From an uncultured Sphingomonadaceae bacterium (GTDB lineage: Bacteria > Pseudomonadota > Alphaproteobacteria > Sphingomonadales > Sphingomonadaceae): a stretch of DNA of 64,000 nucleotides. The position numbers were made by a program, and so were the translations under genes. How positions within the stretch are numbered: position 1 is the stretch's first letter; every line of letters begins with the position of its first letter. This document shows positions 16,514-27,180 of this stretch, piece by piece. Where the stretch lies: assembly GCA_947493325.1 (NCBI GenBank), contig CANLQI010000001.1, forward strand, positions 1-64,000, read 5' to 3'. Below the pieces are notes generated by a model. The model ran no database searches. It was not told the DNA's origin and worked only from the letters and a program-made list of their open reading frames with translations.

Positions 16514-19231
16514 ATGAGAGCGAAAAAATCGAATATGGGTGCCGGAACAATTCCCAGAAGTCTGTCACGCTTTGCGCTGGCCGTTTCGCTATGTGCACCG
16601 CCGCACATGGTTCTTGCGCAGGAGGCAAAGCAGGAAAACCCGGAATCCGAATCTGAGTCAGAGGACCGGGATGCAATTGTTGTACGTGCCGAAAGGCTAC
16701 CCGGAGCAGTCATAACGCCCTATGAACCAGTCCTTGAACTGAATCCGGAAGATATTGCCAGTTATGGCGCATCTTCGGTGCAGGAATTGCTGGCGGCGCT
16801 TGAACCGCAGACAGGCTCGGGACGCGGTCGGGGTAGCGGGCGGCCTGTCGTGCTCATCAACAGCCAGCCAGTCTCGGGCTTTCGCGAACTGCGCAATATT
16901 CCGCCCGAAGCCATCCGCCAGGTACAGGTCCTGCCAGAAGAAGTTGCATTGCAGTTCGGATATTCGCCGGACCAGCGCGTCATAAATTTTATAATCGCGG
17001 AGAATTTTTCCAGTCTTGTGCTGGAGCTCGGCCACGGCCTGTCGACTGCGGGTGGATATGGGGTGTCCGAATATGAGGCGACATATACAAAATTTGGCAA
17101 AGGGTCCCGGCTTAACCTGAACGTGGAATATGAACCCACAACGGCGCTGCGAGAAAGCGAGCGCGATATTGTTCAGAGTGATATCGCGGCGGGGGAGGCA
17201 CTGGTGAGTGATATAAACCCGCAGGATGTCGGGGCCTATCGCACGCTGATCGCGGCCAGCGACCCGGTGAAGGCCAATGCCAATTACAGCATGAGCCTTG
17301 CGCCCGGCACGCGGCTTTCGCTTAATGCCGCCTATGAGCGCGACGAAAGCTGGTCGCTGTTTGGCCTTAATTCGGCAAGTCTTTTGGTGCCTTCCAGCAA
17401 TCCTTTTGCCCGCAGCATCGATGACGAGACGATCCGCATCTTTACCACCGAACCGCGTCCGTTAACCCGGGTTACGCGCAGTGAATCGTTGCTGGGCGGC
17501 TTTGCGCTGAACGGCAATCTGTCCGGCTGGCGGTGGTCGCTGACGGGTGATGCCAGCAATGTGACGCAGGTGACAAACACCGATGTGCGCGCCGATTTTG
17601 CGGCCATAAGCGCAGGGTTGGCGGAAACCGACCCGGCGCGGGCGATCAATCCTTTTGCGGGAAGCGACCTGGGGCTTTTGCTCTCTCCTGAAAACCCTGA
17701 CCGGGCACGAAGCGAAACATTTACGGGCAATCTGCTTGCCACGGTATCGGGGTCGCCGTTCAGGCTGCCCGCCGGTGAAGTGCGCACAACGCTGAGCGCA
17801 GGTTACTCGACATTTTCGCTCGACAGCGAAGACAGCCGGACGACAGGCACGACATCGCTGGGCCGTGACCAGGGCAGGATTGCCACCAATATAGAGGTAC
17901 CGTTGTTCGAACGCGGCTATGGTATCGGGGATGTATTGGGCGGCGTGTCGCTGAACGGCAATCTGGGCTACCGCGAACTGTCCGATTTTGGCGGGCTGAC
18001 CGAATATGGTTTCGGGGTGACATGGAAACCGATTGATGGATTGACCCTGTCGGCGACTTCGATCAATAGCGAAAGTGCGCCCGGCATTTCGCAGTTGGTA
18101 AGCCCGGTGATCGTCACCCCGAATGTGCCCGTATTCGATCTTGCCACCGGCGAGAATGCGATTGTCAGCATCACCACTGGCGGCAATTCATTGCTGGTGG
18201 CGGAGCGGCAGCGGGATTTGAAATTTGCGCTCAATTACCGCCCGCCCAAGATTGAGGGGCTGAATTTTACCGCCGAATATTACCGCAACCGCAGCTTCGA
18301 TGACAGCGCCAGCTTTCCGGCGCTGACGCCCGAAATAGAGGCGGCTTTTCCGGATCGGATCATCCGCGATAGTGTGGGCCAGTTGGTGGCGCTGGATCGC
18401 CGTCCTGTAACGTTTGACCGCGTGAATAGCGAGCGGGTGCGTTACGGCATTTCCTTTTCCAAATCATTCGGTCAGCAAGGGCGGGGCCGTGGCCGCGGGG
18501 GTGCAGGCAGCGGCGGGCGCGGGGCCGAGGGCAACCGCCCGCGCGCGCATCTTCAGCCATCCGCTACGCCGCCTACGCAGCGTAAGCCGCCACCAACTGC
18601 GCCGGAGCAAGACAAGGCGCGCGTGCCATCTGGCAATGCGGCATCCACGTCCCAAACCCCTGCAAGGCAAGCAAGCGGCGCACCATCGCCGCCGCGTGCG
18701 CGTAGTGGCCGCCGTGGTGGGGGAGGCGGCTTTGGCAGGCGGCGGGGTGGACGCTGGGGTATCTTTGCTTTTCACGATGTTGCGATTGACGAGACGATCC
18801 TGATCCGCCCCGGCGTGCCAGAACTGGATTTGCTCGGCGGGTCGGCAACGGGCAGCAATGGGGGCGCATCACGGCACAGTGTTAATTTCGGCGGCGGCTG
18901 GTTCAACAATGGCCTGGGTGTTCGCGTCAATGGCAATTACCGCAGCGGCACGCGTGTTGACGGGGCGGATACACTGGGCGCATCCGATCTGATATTTGAT
19001 GATATCGCCACGGTGAATGTGCGGTTCTTTTTCAATATAGGCAGCCGCGAGAAACTGGTGCGGGATGTGCCTTTCCTGAAAGGCAGCCGCGTGTCGCTGC
19101 GCATCGACAATATATTTGGCGGCATCCAGAATGTGCGCGATGAAAATGGTGACACGCCGCTCAGCTACCAGCCGGGCTTTGTCGATCCGCGCGGGCGGTT
19201 CGTGGAGCTGAATTTCCGCAAAACGTTTTAG
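16514..19231 (+). CDS. TonB-dependent receptor with Arg/Gly/Pro-rich insert
   Basis: 905-residue outer-membrane receptor. It has a signal peptide to about residue 36 (VLAQEAK), an acidic linker, a plug domain (AIVVRAERLPG, then RPVVLINSQPVSGFRELRNI and VQVLPEEVALQFGY) and a beta-barrel ending in ELNFRKTF with the terminal aromatic residue. Between residues about 655 and 750 lies a low-complexity, strongly basic stretch with RGRGRGG and RRGGGGG runs and proline-rich parts, placed before a barrel strand. The ligand is unknown. The gene stands alone, divergent from infA and convergent with hppA. There is no clear ribosome-binding site, so the exact start is uncertain. Confidence 0.85.
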   Translation: MRAKKSNMGAGTIPRSLSRFALAVSLCAPPHMVLAQEAKQENPESESESEDRDAIVVRAERLPGAVITPYEPVLELNPEDIASYGASSVQELLAALEPQTGSGRGRGSGRPVVLINSQPVSGFRELRNIPPEAIRQVQVLPEEVALQFGYSPDQRVINFIIAENFSSLVLELGHGLSTAGGYGVSEYEATYTKFGKGSRLNLNVEYEPTTALRESERDIVQSDIAAGEALVSDINPQDVGAYRTLIAASDPVKANANYSMSLAPGTRLSLNAAYERDESWSLFGLNSASLLVPSSNPFARSIDDETIRIFTTEPRPLTRVTRSESLLGGFALNGNLSGWRWSLTGDASNVTQVTNTDVRADFAAISAGLAETDPARAINPFAGSDLGLLLSPENPDRARSETFTGNLLATVSGSPFRLPAGEVRTTLSAGYSTFSLDSEDSRTTGTTSLGRDQGRIATNIEVPLFERGYGIGDVLGGVSLNGNLGYRELSDFGGLTEYGFGVTWKPIDGLTLSATSINSESAPGISQLVSPVIVTPNVPVFDLATGENAIVSITTGGNSLLVAERQRDLKFALNYRPPKIEGLNFTAEYYRNRSFDDSASFPALTPEIEAAFPDRIIRDSVGQLVALDRRPVTFDRVNSERVRYGISFSKSFGQQGRGRGRGGAGSGGRGAEGNRPRAHLQPSATPPTQRKPPPTAPEQDKARVPSGNAASTSQTPARQASGAPSPPRARSGRRGGGGGFGRRRGGRWGIFAFHDVAIDETILIRPGVPELDLLGGSATGSNGGASRHSVNFGGGWFNNGLGVRVNGNYRSGTRVDGADTLGASDLIFDDIATVNVRFFFNIGSREKLVRDVPFLKGSRVSLRIDNIFGGIQNVRDENGDTPLSYQPGFVDPRGRFVELNFRKTF

Positions 19232-19238
19232 GGCATGA

Positions 19239-19274
19239 AAAAGGCCCCGGCACATGGGTGTGCCGGGGCCTTTT
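19239..19274. terminator. Bidirectional intrinsic terminator between TonB receptor gene and hppA
   Basis: A perfect hairpin with 16-base arms (19239-19254 and 19259-19274), a TGGG loop, A-run on the left and T-run on the right, so it can act on both converging transcripts. The core of the stem is GGCCCCGGCACA. Confidence 0.92.
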
Positions 19275-19299
19275 CTAGTTCAGTGATGTATCGGGCTGT

Positions 19300-21414
19300 T
19301 TAGCCTGTACCGGCACCTGCGAGCGCCGCGATGAGCAGCAAGGCCACAATATTCGTGATCTTGATCATCGGGTTTACCGCAGGACCGGCCGTATCCTTGT
19401 AAGGATCACCAACGGTGTCGCCAGTGACAGCGGCTTTATGCGCCTCTGACCCTTTGCCGCCATGGTTGCCGTCTTCGATATATTTTTTCGCATTGTCCCA
19501 TGCGCCGCCGCCTGCTGTCATCGACAGGGCCACGAATATACCGGATACGATCACGCCAAGCAGCAATGCGCCCAGGGCGGCAAAGCCGTTCGCCTGACCG
19601 GCCACTGCTGTAATCGCGAAATAGACCACAATGGGAGCCAGCACCGGGAGCAATGAAGGAATAATCATTTCCTTGATGGCCGCTTTGGTGACAAGGTCCA
19701 CCGTGCGGGCATAGTCAGGACGCGATGTGCCGTCCATAATGCCTTTGTCCGCCGCGAACTGCGCACGCACATCTTTTACAACGTCGCCCGCTGCACGGCC
19801 CACAGCTGTCATGCCCATGGCTCCGAAGAGATAGGGCAGCAGCGCACCGAGCAGCAACCCGACAATCACATATGGATTTTCAAGGCTGAAATCGACCGTG
19901 ATATCCGGGAAGAACACGTCCAAATCTGCTGTATAGGCAGAGAACAGGACAAGTGCGGCGAGACCGGCGGAACCAATGGCATAGCCTTTGGTCACGGCCT
20001 TTGTGGTGTTGCCCACGGCGTCAAGCGCGTCCGTTTTATCGCGTACGCTCTGGTCCAGACCAGACATTTCGGCGATACCGCCCGCATTGTCCGTAACCGG
20101 ACCATAGGCATCAAGCGCCACAACCATACCGGCCAGTGCCAGCATTGATGTTGCCGCAAATGCTATGCCCAGAAGGCCAGCAAGCTGATAGGACACGATA
20201 ATACCGACCACTATAACCAATGTCGGCAGTGCCGTGGATTCCAGTGAGATCGCCAGACCCTGAATAACGTTCGTGCCGTGGCCTGTTTCCGAAGCCTTGG
20301 CGATCGAACGTACCGGACGATATTCCGTCCCGGTATAATATTCGGTGATCCAGATAATCAGCCCGGTCACGACCAGACCGACCATCATCGCCCAGAAAAG
20401 GCTCATGCCCGTAAAGGTTTGTGCGCCCACGGTAAATGACGTGTCCATGCCGCCCAGCGTCATGTTGGTGACATACCAGATTGCCGGAATGGACAGAACA
20501 GCGGTCGTGATAAAGCCTTTATAAAGCGCGCCCATGATATTGTTCGAGCTGCCCAGACGGACCATATAGGTGCCTATAATCGAGGTCAGAATACATACGC
20601 CACCCACAATCAGGGGCAGGCTCATGAGGTTTGTCAGTGCTTCGGGTGCAAGACCGGTAAGAAGCAGTGCAATCAGCACCATGGTGGCGCCCACAGTCAC
20701 AACATATGTTTCAAAAAGGTCAGCCGCCATGCCTGCGCAGTCGCCCACATTGTCGCCGACATTATCCGCAATGGTGGCGGGGTTGCGCGGATCATCTTCG
20801 GGAATGCCTGCCTCGACCTTGCCGACTAGGTCGGCACCGACGTCAGCGGCCTTGGTAAAGATACCGCCGCCCAGACGTGCGAAGATCGAAATCAGCGAAG
20901 CGCCGAATGCCAGTGCCACCAGCGCGTCGATGACATGCCGGTCATTGGGGGCATAGCCGCCAAATGTGGTGAGGTACCAGAACATGCCGGCAATCGCGAG
21001 CAGTGCAAGACCCGCCACGAGCATGCCCGTGACTGCGCCTGCACGGAATGCGACGGTAAGACCCTGTTGCAGCCCGCTATCCGCCGCTGCTGCAGTGCGC
21101 ACGTTGGAGCGCACCGAAATATTCATGCCGATATATCCGGCCACGCCCGAAAGCACGGCGCCGATAATGAAACCGACTGCGGAAGTCACACCCAGTGTGA
21201 GCCCGACAATGATTGCGACAACCACGCCTACAATAGCGATGGTGCGATACTGACGGCCCAGATAGGCCTGCGCGCCTTCCTGAATAGCGCCCGCGATTTC
21301 GCGCATCTTGTCATTGCCGTCTGAGGCATTGAGAACCTGGCGGCTGGTAATCAGGCCATATAAAATGGCGACCAGCCCGCAGAGTATTGAAATGGTGACA
21401 GCATTAAGTTCCAT
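19300..21414 (-). CDS. hppA: Membrane-bound proton-translocating pyrophosphatase, K+-independent type
   Basis: 704 residues with about 16 membrane segments. Hydrolyses cytosolic pyrophosphate and pumps protons across the membrane. The signature blocks are intact: [11 protein letters not shown] near the N-terminus, [34 protein letters not shown], and the C-terminal [18 protein letters not shown]. The sequence [16 protein letters not shown] has Lys where K+-dependent enzymes have Ala, which marks the K+-independent proton-pumping subclass. An AGGGGGAA ribosome-binding site precedes the ATG. It lies after thiL on the same strand with a gap of about 120 bases. Confidence 0.97.
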   Translation of the reverse strand: MELNAVTISILCGLVAILYGLITSRQVLNASDGNDKMREIAGAIQEGAQAYLGRQYRTIAIVGVVVAIIVGLTLGVTSAVGFIIGAVLSGVAGYIGMNISVRSNVRTAAAADSGLQQGLTVAFRAGAVTGMLVAGLALLAIAGMFWYLTTFGGYAPNDRHVIDALVALAFGASLISIFARLGGGIFTKAADVGADLVGKVEAGIPEDDPRNPATIADNVGDNVGDCAGMAADLFETYVVTVGATMVLIALLLTGLAPEALTNLMSLPLIVGGVCILTSIIGTYMVRLGSSNNIMGALYKGFITTAVLSIPAIWYVTNMTLGGMDTSFTVGAQTFTGMSLFWAMMVGLVVTGLIIWITEYYTGTEYRPVRSIAKASETGHGTNVIQGLAISLESTALPTLVIVVGIIVSYQLAGLLGIAFAATSMLALAGMVVALDAYGPVTDNAGGIAEMSGLDQSVRDKTDALDAVGNTTKAVTKGYAIGSAGLAALVLFSAYTADLDVFFPDITVDFSLENPYVIVGLLLGALLPYLFGAMGMTAVGRAAGDVVKDVRAQFAADKGIMDGTSRPDYARTVDLVTKAAIKEMIIPSLLPVLAPIVVYFAITAVAGQANGFAALGALLLGVIVSGIFVALSMTAGGGAWDNAKKYIEDGNHGGKGSEAHKAAVTGDTVGDPYKDTAGPAVNPMIKITNIVALLLIAALAGAGTG

Positions 21415-21535
21415 GTGCTGAAATTCCCCCTGAAATGGTTTGTAATTGCTCCGTCGAATGCGGAATTGGGGGAGAGGTATAGTGTGGCTTTGCCAAAAAG
21501 CGCAACCTCTAAATAAAAAGCGGCTTTATACGGCC

Positions 21536-22456
21536 TTAATGTTCGTATCCCAGTGAGGCAGGCAGTGGTAGATTTTCGCTTTTATATTCAAGTTTTAGGC
21601 CACTTCCTGCAGCAAATTTTCCAATCGATGTGGCCTTGCAGGGAAGAGCAGTATCCTGTGCCACGGCGAACAGCAATTGATAGTCATCGCCGCCGGTGAC
21701 AGCGTCCAACCGGTGCTGCCGGTCATCACCGAAAGCCGTGATGTAATCGGATGACAATGGCACGGCCCCCAAATCCAGCCGCAATGCAAGGCCCGAAGCA
21801 TCCGCCATGCGCTGCGCATCGATCAGCAATCCGTCGGATACATCCATCATCGCATGGACGTGCGATGCAAGCTGCTGCCCTTTTTCAACCAAAGCCATGG
21901 GTCGGCGATAGGCCCCGATAAGCGCGCCGGGAGCATCCTTCCCGTCCAGCAAAAGCTGCAACCCGGCCCAGCCATCGCCAATCGGGCCGGTGACATAGAT
22001 GAGATCGCCATCGCGCGCGCCGGAGCGGGCAGGGGGACAGGCAAGCGCGCTGGCACCAATGGCGGTAAGACCAAGCGCGCGGGCATTGCCCTGTGGTTGT
22101 TTCACCGTATCGCCGCCCAATAATGGTACATCATAATGCGATAACGCGGCGTTCAGCCCCTGCACAAAGCCCGCATCCCAGCTGGGATTACCTGTAAGGC
22201 CGTAACCCATCAGGACACCGACAGGTTTCGCGCCTTTTGCGGCCAGGTCCGACAGATTCACGGAAACCAGCTTCCACGCGACATCCTGTGCCGGGTCATC
22301 GGGCAGGAAATGCACCCCTTCCAGCAGCATATCATGGGTGAGGACAAGCTTTGTGCCGTTCATGTCCAGCACTGCCGCATCATCGGCCAGCTCGCGCGCC
22401 GCCGGATCAGTGGCGATTTTGCGCAGGGCATTGATAAAGGCGTTCTCGGTTTTCAT
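21536..22456 (-). CDS. thiL: Thiamine-monophosphate kinase
   Basis: 306 residues, AIR-synthase/PurM-like fold. It phosphorylates thiamine monophosphate to the diphosphate in the last step of cofactor synthesis. Conserved ThiL motifs include DDAAVLD near the N-terminus, THDMLLEGVHF, SVNLSDLAAKGA, LLGGDTV, VTGPIGDGWAGL, MMDVSDGLLIDA and GGDDYQLLF. It follows nusB on the same strand, a gene pair that is widespread in bacteria. A palindromic repeat separates it from nusB. Confidence 0.96.
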   Translation of the reverse strand: MKTENAFINALRKIATDPAARELADDAAVLDMNGTKLVLTHDMLLEGVHFLPDDPAQDVAWKLVSVNLSDLAAKGAKPVGVLMGYGLTGNPSWDAGFVQGLNAALSHYDVPLLGGDTVKQPQGNARALGLTAIGASALACPPARSGARDGDLIYVTGPIGDGWAGLQLLLDGKDAPGALIGAYRRPMALVEKGQQLASHVHAMMDVSDGLLIDAQRMADASGLALRLDLGAVPLSSDYITAFGDDRQHRLDAVTGGDDYQLLFAVAQDTALPCKATSIGKFAAGSGLKLEYKSENLPLPASLGYEH

Positions 22457-22476
22457 AACTGCAGCCTACCTCTTTC

Positions 22477-22567
22477 GTCATTCCTGTGAAAGCGGGAATC
22501 TATCTCAGGGCAGTTGCGTTTATGAGGAACAATTGTGAGATAGATTCCCAGTCAAGCTGGGAATGAC
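22477..22567. repeat. Palindromic intergenic repeat (GTCATTCC type)
   Basis: The ends are inverted copies (GTCATTCC at the left, GGAATGAC at the right), and both halves carry the segment GGGAATCTATCTCA in opposite orientation. It lies between thiL and nusB. Confidence 0.8.
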
Positions 22568-22588
22568 AATATCGTGGGCTTAGGTAGC

Positions 22589-23041
22589 TCAGCTCCGCAC
22601 CTCTTTTGCAATCGCATCAAGCAGGCCGTTCACAAAACCTGCATCCTTTTTGTCGAAAAAGGCGTGCGCCACATCGACATATTCACTGATAACAGTGGCC
22701 ACTGGCACATCGGCACGCGCCATCAGCTCATATGTACCACAGCGCAGTATCTGGTGCATTGTCTTGTCGAGCCGCTTCAGCGACCAGCCGCTGGCCAGCT
22801 TGCTTTCGATCATTACGTCAATTTCATCGCGGCGTGCATCGACACCGCTCACGATATCGTCGAAAAAATCGACTTCGGCATCGGCATATTGCGCGTCTTC
22901 AATCTCTGCGCCGAGCCGGTATTCATGAAATTCGTGTAGCAATGGCGCGAGCTTCATGCCTTCCATATCCTGCTGGTACACGGCCTGAACCGCGGCAAGT
23001 CGCGCGGCGCTTCGGGATTTTGATTTTGCGTTCTGTGTCAT
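22589..23041 (-). CDS. nusB: Transcription antitermination factor NusB
   Basis: 150 residues, all-helical RNA-binding factor that acts with NusE/S10 at boxA sites in rRNA transcription. The N-terminal SARLAAVQAVYQQDMEG block and the C-terminal LRCGTYELMARADVPVATVISEYVDVAHAFF and GFVNGLLDAIAKE blocks are the standard NusB signatures. The length is as expected for the family. It sits between hisD and thiL on the same strand. Confidence 0.96.
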   Translation of the reverse strand: MTQNAKSKSRSAARLAAVQAVYQQDMEGMKLAPLLHEFHEYRLGAEIEDAQYADAEVDFFDDIVSGVDARRDEIDVMIESKLASGWSLKRLDKTMHQILRCGTYELMARADVPVATVISEYVDVAHAFFDKKDAGFVNGLLDAIAKEVRS

Positions 23042-23066
23042 AATATTACCGCTATCATTTATAGTA

Positions 23067-23084
23067 TTCCTGCTTTCGCAGGAA
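23067..23084. repeat. Short hairpin repeat between hisD and nusB
   Basis: TTCCTGC and GCAGGAA arms flank TTTC. This is the same hairpin core as in the larger repeat at 15409-15482. It may work as an mRNA stem between hisD and nusB, since no T-run follows. Confidence 0.6.
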
Positions 23085-23089
23085 CACGA

Positions 23090-24388
23090 TTAGATTTCAT
23101 TTTTCAATCGCCGCCGCACGCTTGTCGCATGCGCGGGCAGGCCCTCCGCTTCGGCCAGAGCCACAGCCGCCGGACCAATTGCGTGCAGGCTATCATGGTC
23201 CAGTTCGATAAAACTAGTGCGCTTCATGAAATCGAGTACCGAAAGCCCGGAAGAAAAGCGTGCGCGCCGCCCGGTGGGCAATACATGATTGGGTCCAGCA
23301 ACATAATCGCCGATGGCTTCGGGAGTCTGGCGTCCCAGAAAGACGGAGCCTGCATGGCGAACCATGGCAAACAGCGCTTCCGGATCATCTACTGCGAGTT
23401 CCAGATGCTCGGGCGCGAGCCGGTTGCACAGCGGCATGGCATCATCAAGCGCGTCCACCACGATAATCGCGCCATTATCGTTCCAGCTTTGCCGCGCCAC
23501 TTCGGCGGTTGCCAGTTCCGTGAGCTGCAGCGACACTGCATCGGCGACCAAATCAGCAAAACCGGCATCATCGGTAAACAGGATGGATTGACTGCTGGGA
23601 TCATGCTCGCTCTGGCTGAGAAGGTCGGCAGCGATGCATTCGGGGTCGTTCTGGCCATCGGCCACCACCACAATTTCCGATGGCCCGGCAACCATATCGA
23701 TGCCAACCACGCCGTAAAGCTGCCGTTTGGCTTCAGCTACCCAGGCATTGCCCGGGCCAGTGATTACATCCACGGGCGCTATTTTGTTGGTGCCATGGGC
23801 AAGTGCGGCGATGGCATGTGCGCCGCCCACGCGCCAGATTTCATCAACGCCTGCCAGATGTGCAGCCGCCAGCACGAGCGGATTAACTTCGCCATTCGGG
23901 GTCGGGGTGGTGACAACCAGTCGCTCCACGCCCGCCACTTTGGCAGGAATGGCGTTCATCAGCAGCGATGAAGGGTAAGTCGCCCGTCCGCCCGGTACAT
24001 AAAGCCCGGCTGCATCGACCGCGCTCCAGCGCGCGCCCATACGCACATTTTGTGCATCGCGGTAATCGCGGTCTTCGGGCAATTGTGCTTCATGATAGGC
24101 GCGTATCCGCTCCGCCGCCATATCCAGTGCACCGCGCAGCTCGCTGTTGAGCGCTTCATAGGCAGCTTTGCATTCCGCCGCTTCTATATTCCAGCCACTG
24201 GCGGCCAGTGAGTGGCCATCAAAACGGTTCGTATATTCGGCAAGCGCTTCATCTCCGCGCGCCCTGACCTCTGCGATAATACGCGTCACATCGTCCGCCA
24301 CGTCGCCGCTACCATCGCGTTTTGCGCGTAGCAACCGGTCAAAATCGCGGTCAAAATCAGCGTCAGAGGCGTTGAGGCGGAGTGTCAT
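23090..24388 (-). CDS. hisD: Histidinol dehydrogenase
   Basis: 432 residues. Catalyses the last two NAD-dependent oxidations from histidinol to histidine using a zinc site. Clear family blocks are [78 protein letters not shown] and [14 protein letters not shown]. The ATG overlaps the TGA of hisG (ATGA), so the two are translationally coupled. The protein ends in the usual RRLKNEI-like tail. Confidence 0.97.
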   Translation of the reverse strand: MTLRLNASDADFDRDFDRLLRAKRDGSGDVADDVTRIIAEVRARGDEALAEYTNRFDGHSLAASGWNIEAAECKAAYEALNSELRGALDMAAERIRAYHEAQLPEDRDYRDAQNVRMGARWSAVDAAGLYVPGGRATYPSSLLMNAIPAKVAGVERLVVTTPTPNGEVNPLVLAAAHLAGVDEIWRVGGAHAIAALAHGTNKIAPVDVITGPGNAWVAEAKRQLYGVVGIDMVAGPSEIVVVADGQNDPECIAADLLSQSEHDPSSQSILFTDDAGFADLVADAVSLQLTELATAEVARQSWNDNGAIIVVDALDDAMPLCNRLAPEHLELAVDDPEALFAMVRHAGSVFLGRQTPEAIGDYVAGPNHVLPTGRRARFSSGLSVLDFMKRTSFIELDHDSLHAIGPAAVALAEAEGLPAHATSVRRRLKNEI

Positions 24389-25035
24389 CTGACAGCCTCA
24401 CGAAACCTGTCGATCAGTGGACCCAGAACGCCATGATTGGTCTTGAGTGCCGCCCGGTTGACGATTAGGCGTGCGGAAATATCCATGATCTTGCTGGTTT
24501 CGACCAAACCGTTTTCCTTAAGCGTGCGGCCCGATTCCACCAGGTCGACGATACGGCGCGACAGGCCCAGCGAAGGGGCAAGCTCCATGGCACCGTTGAG
24601 TTTGACGCATTCGGCCTGCACGCCCATCGCCTCAAAATGACGGCGGGTCAGATTGGGATATTTGGTGGCGACGCGCACATGGCTGGCACCCGCCAGATCA
24701 TCTGTTCCCGCTATTTCGGCCGGTTCGGCGACCGATAGGCGGCAATGCCCGAAATCCAGATCAACAGGCGCATAAAGATCGGAATATTGAAACTCGTCAA
24801 TCACGTCTGAACCCACAATGCCGATCTGCGCCGCGCCATGCGCCACAAATGTCGCCACATCAAATGCGCGCACCCGGATAATGTCTATATCTGATCGGTG
24901 GGTGCCGAATTTCAGCGCCCGGTTCGACTTGTCGAAAAACCCTTTTTCGGGCACGATGCCGACCTGCTCCAGTATTGGGAGCGCATCATCGAGTATTCTT
25001 CCCTTGGGAATCGCAAAGATGGTTGGTTTTGCCAT
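24385..25035 (-). CDS. hisG: ATP phosphoribosyltransferase, short form
   Basis: 216 residues starting [20 protein letters not shown]. The open frame extends 57 codons upstream, but that part crosses the start of the divergent DUF2332 gene and is not conserved. It commits ATP and PRPP to histidine synthesis. Family signatures are [26 protein letters not shown] and the PRPP-binding [14 protein letters not shown]. Members of this length lack the C-terminal ACT-like regulatory domain and normally need HisZ as a partner; no hisZ is in this window. Confidence 0.95.
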   Translation of the reverse strand: MAKPTIFAIPKGRILDDALPILEQVGIVPEKGFFDKSNRALKFGTHRSDIDIIRVRAFDVATFVAHGAAQIGIVGSDVIDEFQYSDLYAPVDLDFGHCRLSVAEPAEIAGTDDLAGASHVRVATKYPNLTRRHFEAMGVQAECVKLNGAMELAPSLGLSRRIVDLVESGRTLKENGLVETSKIMDISARLIVNRAALKTNHGVLGPLIDRFREAVR

Positions 25036-25093
25036 ATCGCAGGCGGATGTAGGGGGCTTGGGCAGAAAGGGCAATAAACAATGGATATGGAAT

Positions 25094-26140
25094 ATGGCCA
25101 TGCGTGATGAAATCCGGAAAGGTATCTTGCAACAGGCGGCGCATTGCCGGGCCAATGATGCACCTGTGACAGGCGCGATATGTGAAACCGTGATTGTGCT
25201 GGCCAAGGGCTATACACGCTGCGGACGCATTATCGCGGACTGGCCTGGCAATCCGATCGAGGACGCGCTGGCACTGCGCATTGCGGGCGGGCTGCACCAT
25301 CTGCGTCTGACCGGGCACGACACCAGGCTGAATGTCATATATGACCGCGACGTCACCGATCAGGATGAAATCAATGCCATTGTCGCTGCGGTTGTCCATG
25401 CCCATGACGACGAACTGGCATCATGGTTTGACGGCCCGCCGCAGACCAATGAGGCAGGACGTTCGGCCAATATTATGGCGGCACTGTTGTGGCTGTCGGA
25501 TAAAGTGGGCGCACGCTTTGAGTTGCTGGAAATCGGGGCAAGCGCAGGCATTAACACCATGATGCCGCGGTATCATTATGATCTGGGCGATGTGGAAGCG
25601 GGGCCGGCGGGTTCACCCATGCGAATACGTCCCGAATGGAAAGGCGCACCGCCGCCGCATGCACATGTAGACATCACCTCCATTCGAGGATGCGATGTCA
25701 ATCCGGTAGACCTGACCGATCCGAAGCAGGCCATGCGGCTGCGCAGCTATGTCTGGCCAGAAAATCCGGAGCGCATGGCAAGGTTGGATAATGCCATTGC
25801 CTTTGCGCGGGAACATGCGCCCGATCTGGTGCAGGCGGATGCAGCGGACTGGATGGAAACGCAGCTTGCCATGCCGCAGGATGCGGGCACCGTGCGCGCA
25901 TTATTTCACACCATTGTCTGGCAATATATCCCGGAAAGCGGACGCAAGCGCATCCATGCCGCAATGAATGCCGCCGCGGCAAAGGCGGATGCGGAGCGGC
26001 CCTTGGCATGGATATCGCTGGAAACCAACCGCGCCACCATGCGGCACGAGCTGAAAGTGCGTTATTGGCCGGGACAGAAACAGGCGGTGCATCTGGCTAA
26101 CGCCCATGCGCATGGCAAATGGGTGGAATGGCTGGGTTAG
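25094..26140 (+). CDS. DUF2332 family protein of unknown function
   Basis: About 348 residues from [11 protein letters not shown]. The ATG at 25100 is an alternative start, and the open frame extends further upstream over hisG, which is not credible. The segment [22 protein letters not shown] and the C-terminal [19 protein letters not shown] resemble the DUF2332 family. The GASAG piece suggests a Rossmann-like nucleotide or SAM-binding fold, but no activity is known to me. No signal peptide is visible. It is divergent from hisG with about 58 bases between the starts. Confidence 0.8.
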   Translation: MAMRDEIRKGILQQAAHCRANDAPVTGAICETVIVLAKGYTRCGRIIADWPGNPIEDALALRIAGGLHHLRLTGHDTRLNVIYDRDVTDQDEINAIVAAVVHAHDDELASWFDGPPQTNEAGRSANIMAALLWLSDKVGARFELLEIGASAGINTMMPRYHYDLGDVEAGPAGSPMRIRPEWKGAPPPHAHVDITSIRGCDVNPVDLTDPKQAMRLRSYVWPENPERMARLDNAIAFAREHAPDLVQADAADWMETQLAMPQDAGTVRALFHTIVWQYIPESGRKRIHAAMNAAAAKADAERPLAWISLETNRATMRHELKVRYWPGQKQAVHLANAHAHGKWVEWLG

Positions 26141-26157
26141 GCAAGCAGCTTCGCTTT

Positions 26158-26228
26158 CAGTACCCCGGCGCAGGCCGGGGTCCAGTCAGTTCGTGCGATA
26201 ATGGACCCCGGCCTGCGCCGGGGTACTG
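26158..26228. repeat. Palindromic repeat, 27-base perfect inverted ends
   Basis: The arms at 26158-26184 and 26202-26228 are exact inverted copies; each also folds on itself through CCCCGGCGCAGGCCGGGG. It sits between two convergent genes, so a folded transcript here could aid termination. The repeat at 57498-57562 is the same family with two mismatches between arms. Confidence 0.9.
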
Positions 26229-26265
26229 GAAACCATTACCAATCTCGAAGCAGCTAACAGCCAAA

Positions 26266-27180
26266 TCACAGCCACTTCTCCATCGCATCATTCACCGCGT
26301 CATGATTTTCCCACGTTACAAAATGCCCGCCGGGTATTTTGACAAGTGTCAGGTCATCGATCAGATCATTTAGTCCGTCCAGCAATGATGGCCTCAGCGC
26401 ATGGTCATCCATCGCCCAGATCAGCAGCACCGGCATTTCCAGGACGGGGAAGGGCCTGTCCAGATAGGCAGGCCGTTCTGGCATGGGCTCTCCGCTTCCC
26501 GGCCCATTTTCGGACGTTAGGGGCGGCACTATAATCTGGCTGGCCCGGTACCAGTTGATCATCGCCTCGAACGCGCCGGGTGTCGCCCACTGTTTCAGGT
26601 AAATGGCGCGCTCTTCGGGTTCAATGCCCGCTGCGCCGAAATTTGCGAAATTCTCGTCAAAATAGGCATCCCAGCCCTTGCGATACACATAATCCAGAAA
26701 GCCGTCTCCGCGAAAGGCGGTGATATATTGCGCGGCGGCGCGCTGCTTCAGGTCGTCAAACAGCGATTTTTGATAGGTGAAAGGATGCGGGCCATTGGCG
26801 ATTATCAGGCGCTTGACGCGGTCCGCATGACCCAGCGCCGTGGCCCAGGCAACACCCGCCCCCCAGTCATGCCCGACAAGCGTAAACTGACCGATATCCA
26901 GCGCGTCAGCAAGCGCAATCACATCGGCGACCAGATGCTGGATTTTATACGCATCCACGCCTTTCGGCTTGGAGGAGCCCGCATATCCACGCTGATCCGG
27001 CGCGATACAGCGATAGCGGCCTGGAAATCGCGCAATCTGATGCCGCCATGTGCGGTGCGATTCGGGGAAGCCGTGCAGGAAGATGATCGGCTCGCCGTTC
27101 TCCGGCCCCTCAATGACGACATCAAGTTCGACGCCGGTGGAAAGGGCGATGCGGGTCTGCGGGAACGGCGGGTGGGTCAT
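26266..27180 (-). CDS. Alpha/beta hydrolase, epoxide-hydrolase-like
   Basis: 304 residues. It has the oxyanion HGFPES motif (36-41), the nucleophile elbow GHDWGA with Asp105, PDQRGYAGSS, and a C-terminal GGHFVTWENH providing the catalytic His. Asp rather than Ser at the elbow and the lid segment NWYRAS are typical of epoxide hydrolases and haloalkane-dehalogenase relatives; the HGFPES and GHDWGA pair favours epoxide hydrolase. The substrate is unknown. The start overlaps the stop of the pirin gene (ATGA), and bolA-pirin-hydrolase form one minus-strand operon by overlap. Confidence 0.88.
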   Translation of the reverse strand: MTHPPFPQTRIALSTGVELDVVIEGPENGEPIIFLHGFPESHRTWRHQIARFPGRYRCIAPDQRGYAGSSKPKGVDAYKIQHLVADVIALADALDIGQFTLVGHDWGAGVAWATALGHADRVKRLIIANGPHPFTYQKSLFDDLKQRAAAQYITAFRGDGFLDYVYRKGWDAYFDENFANFGAAGIEPEERAIYLKQWATPGAFEAMINWYRASQIIVPPLTSENGPGSGEPMPERPAYLDRPFPVLEMPVLLIWAMDDHALRPSLLDGLNDLIDDLTLVKIPGGHFVTWENHDAVNDAMEKWL

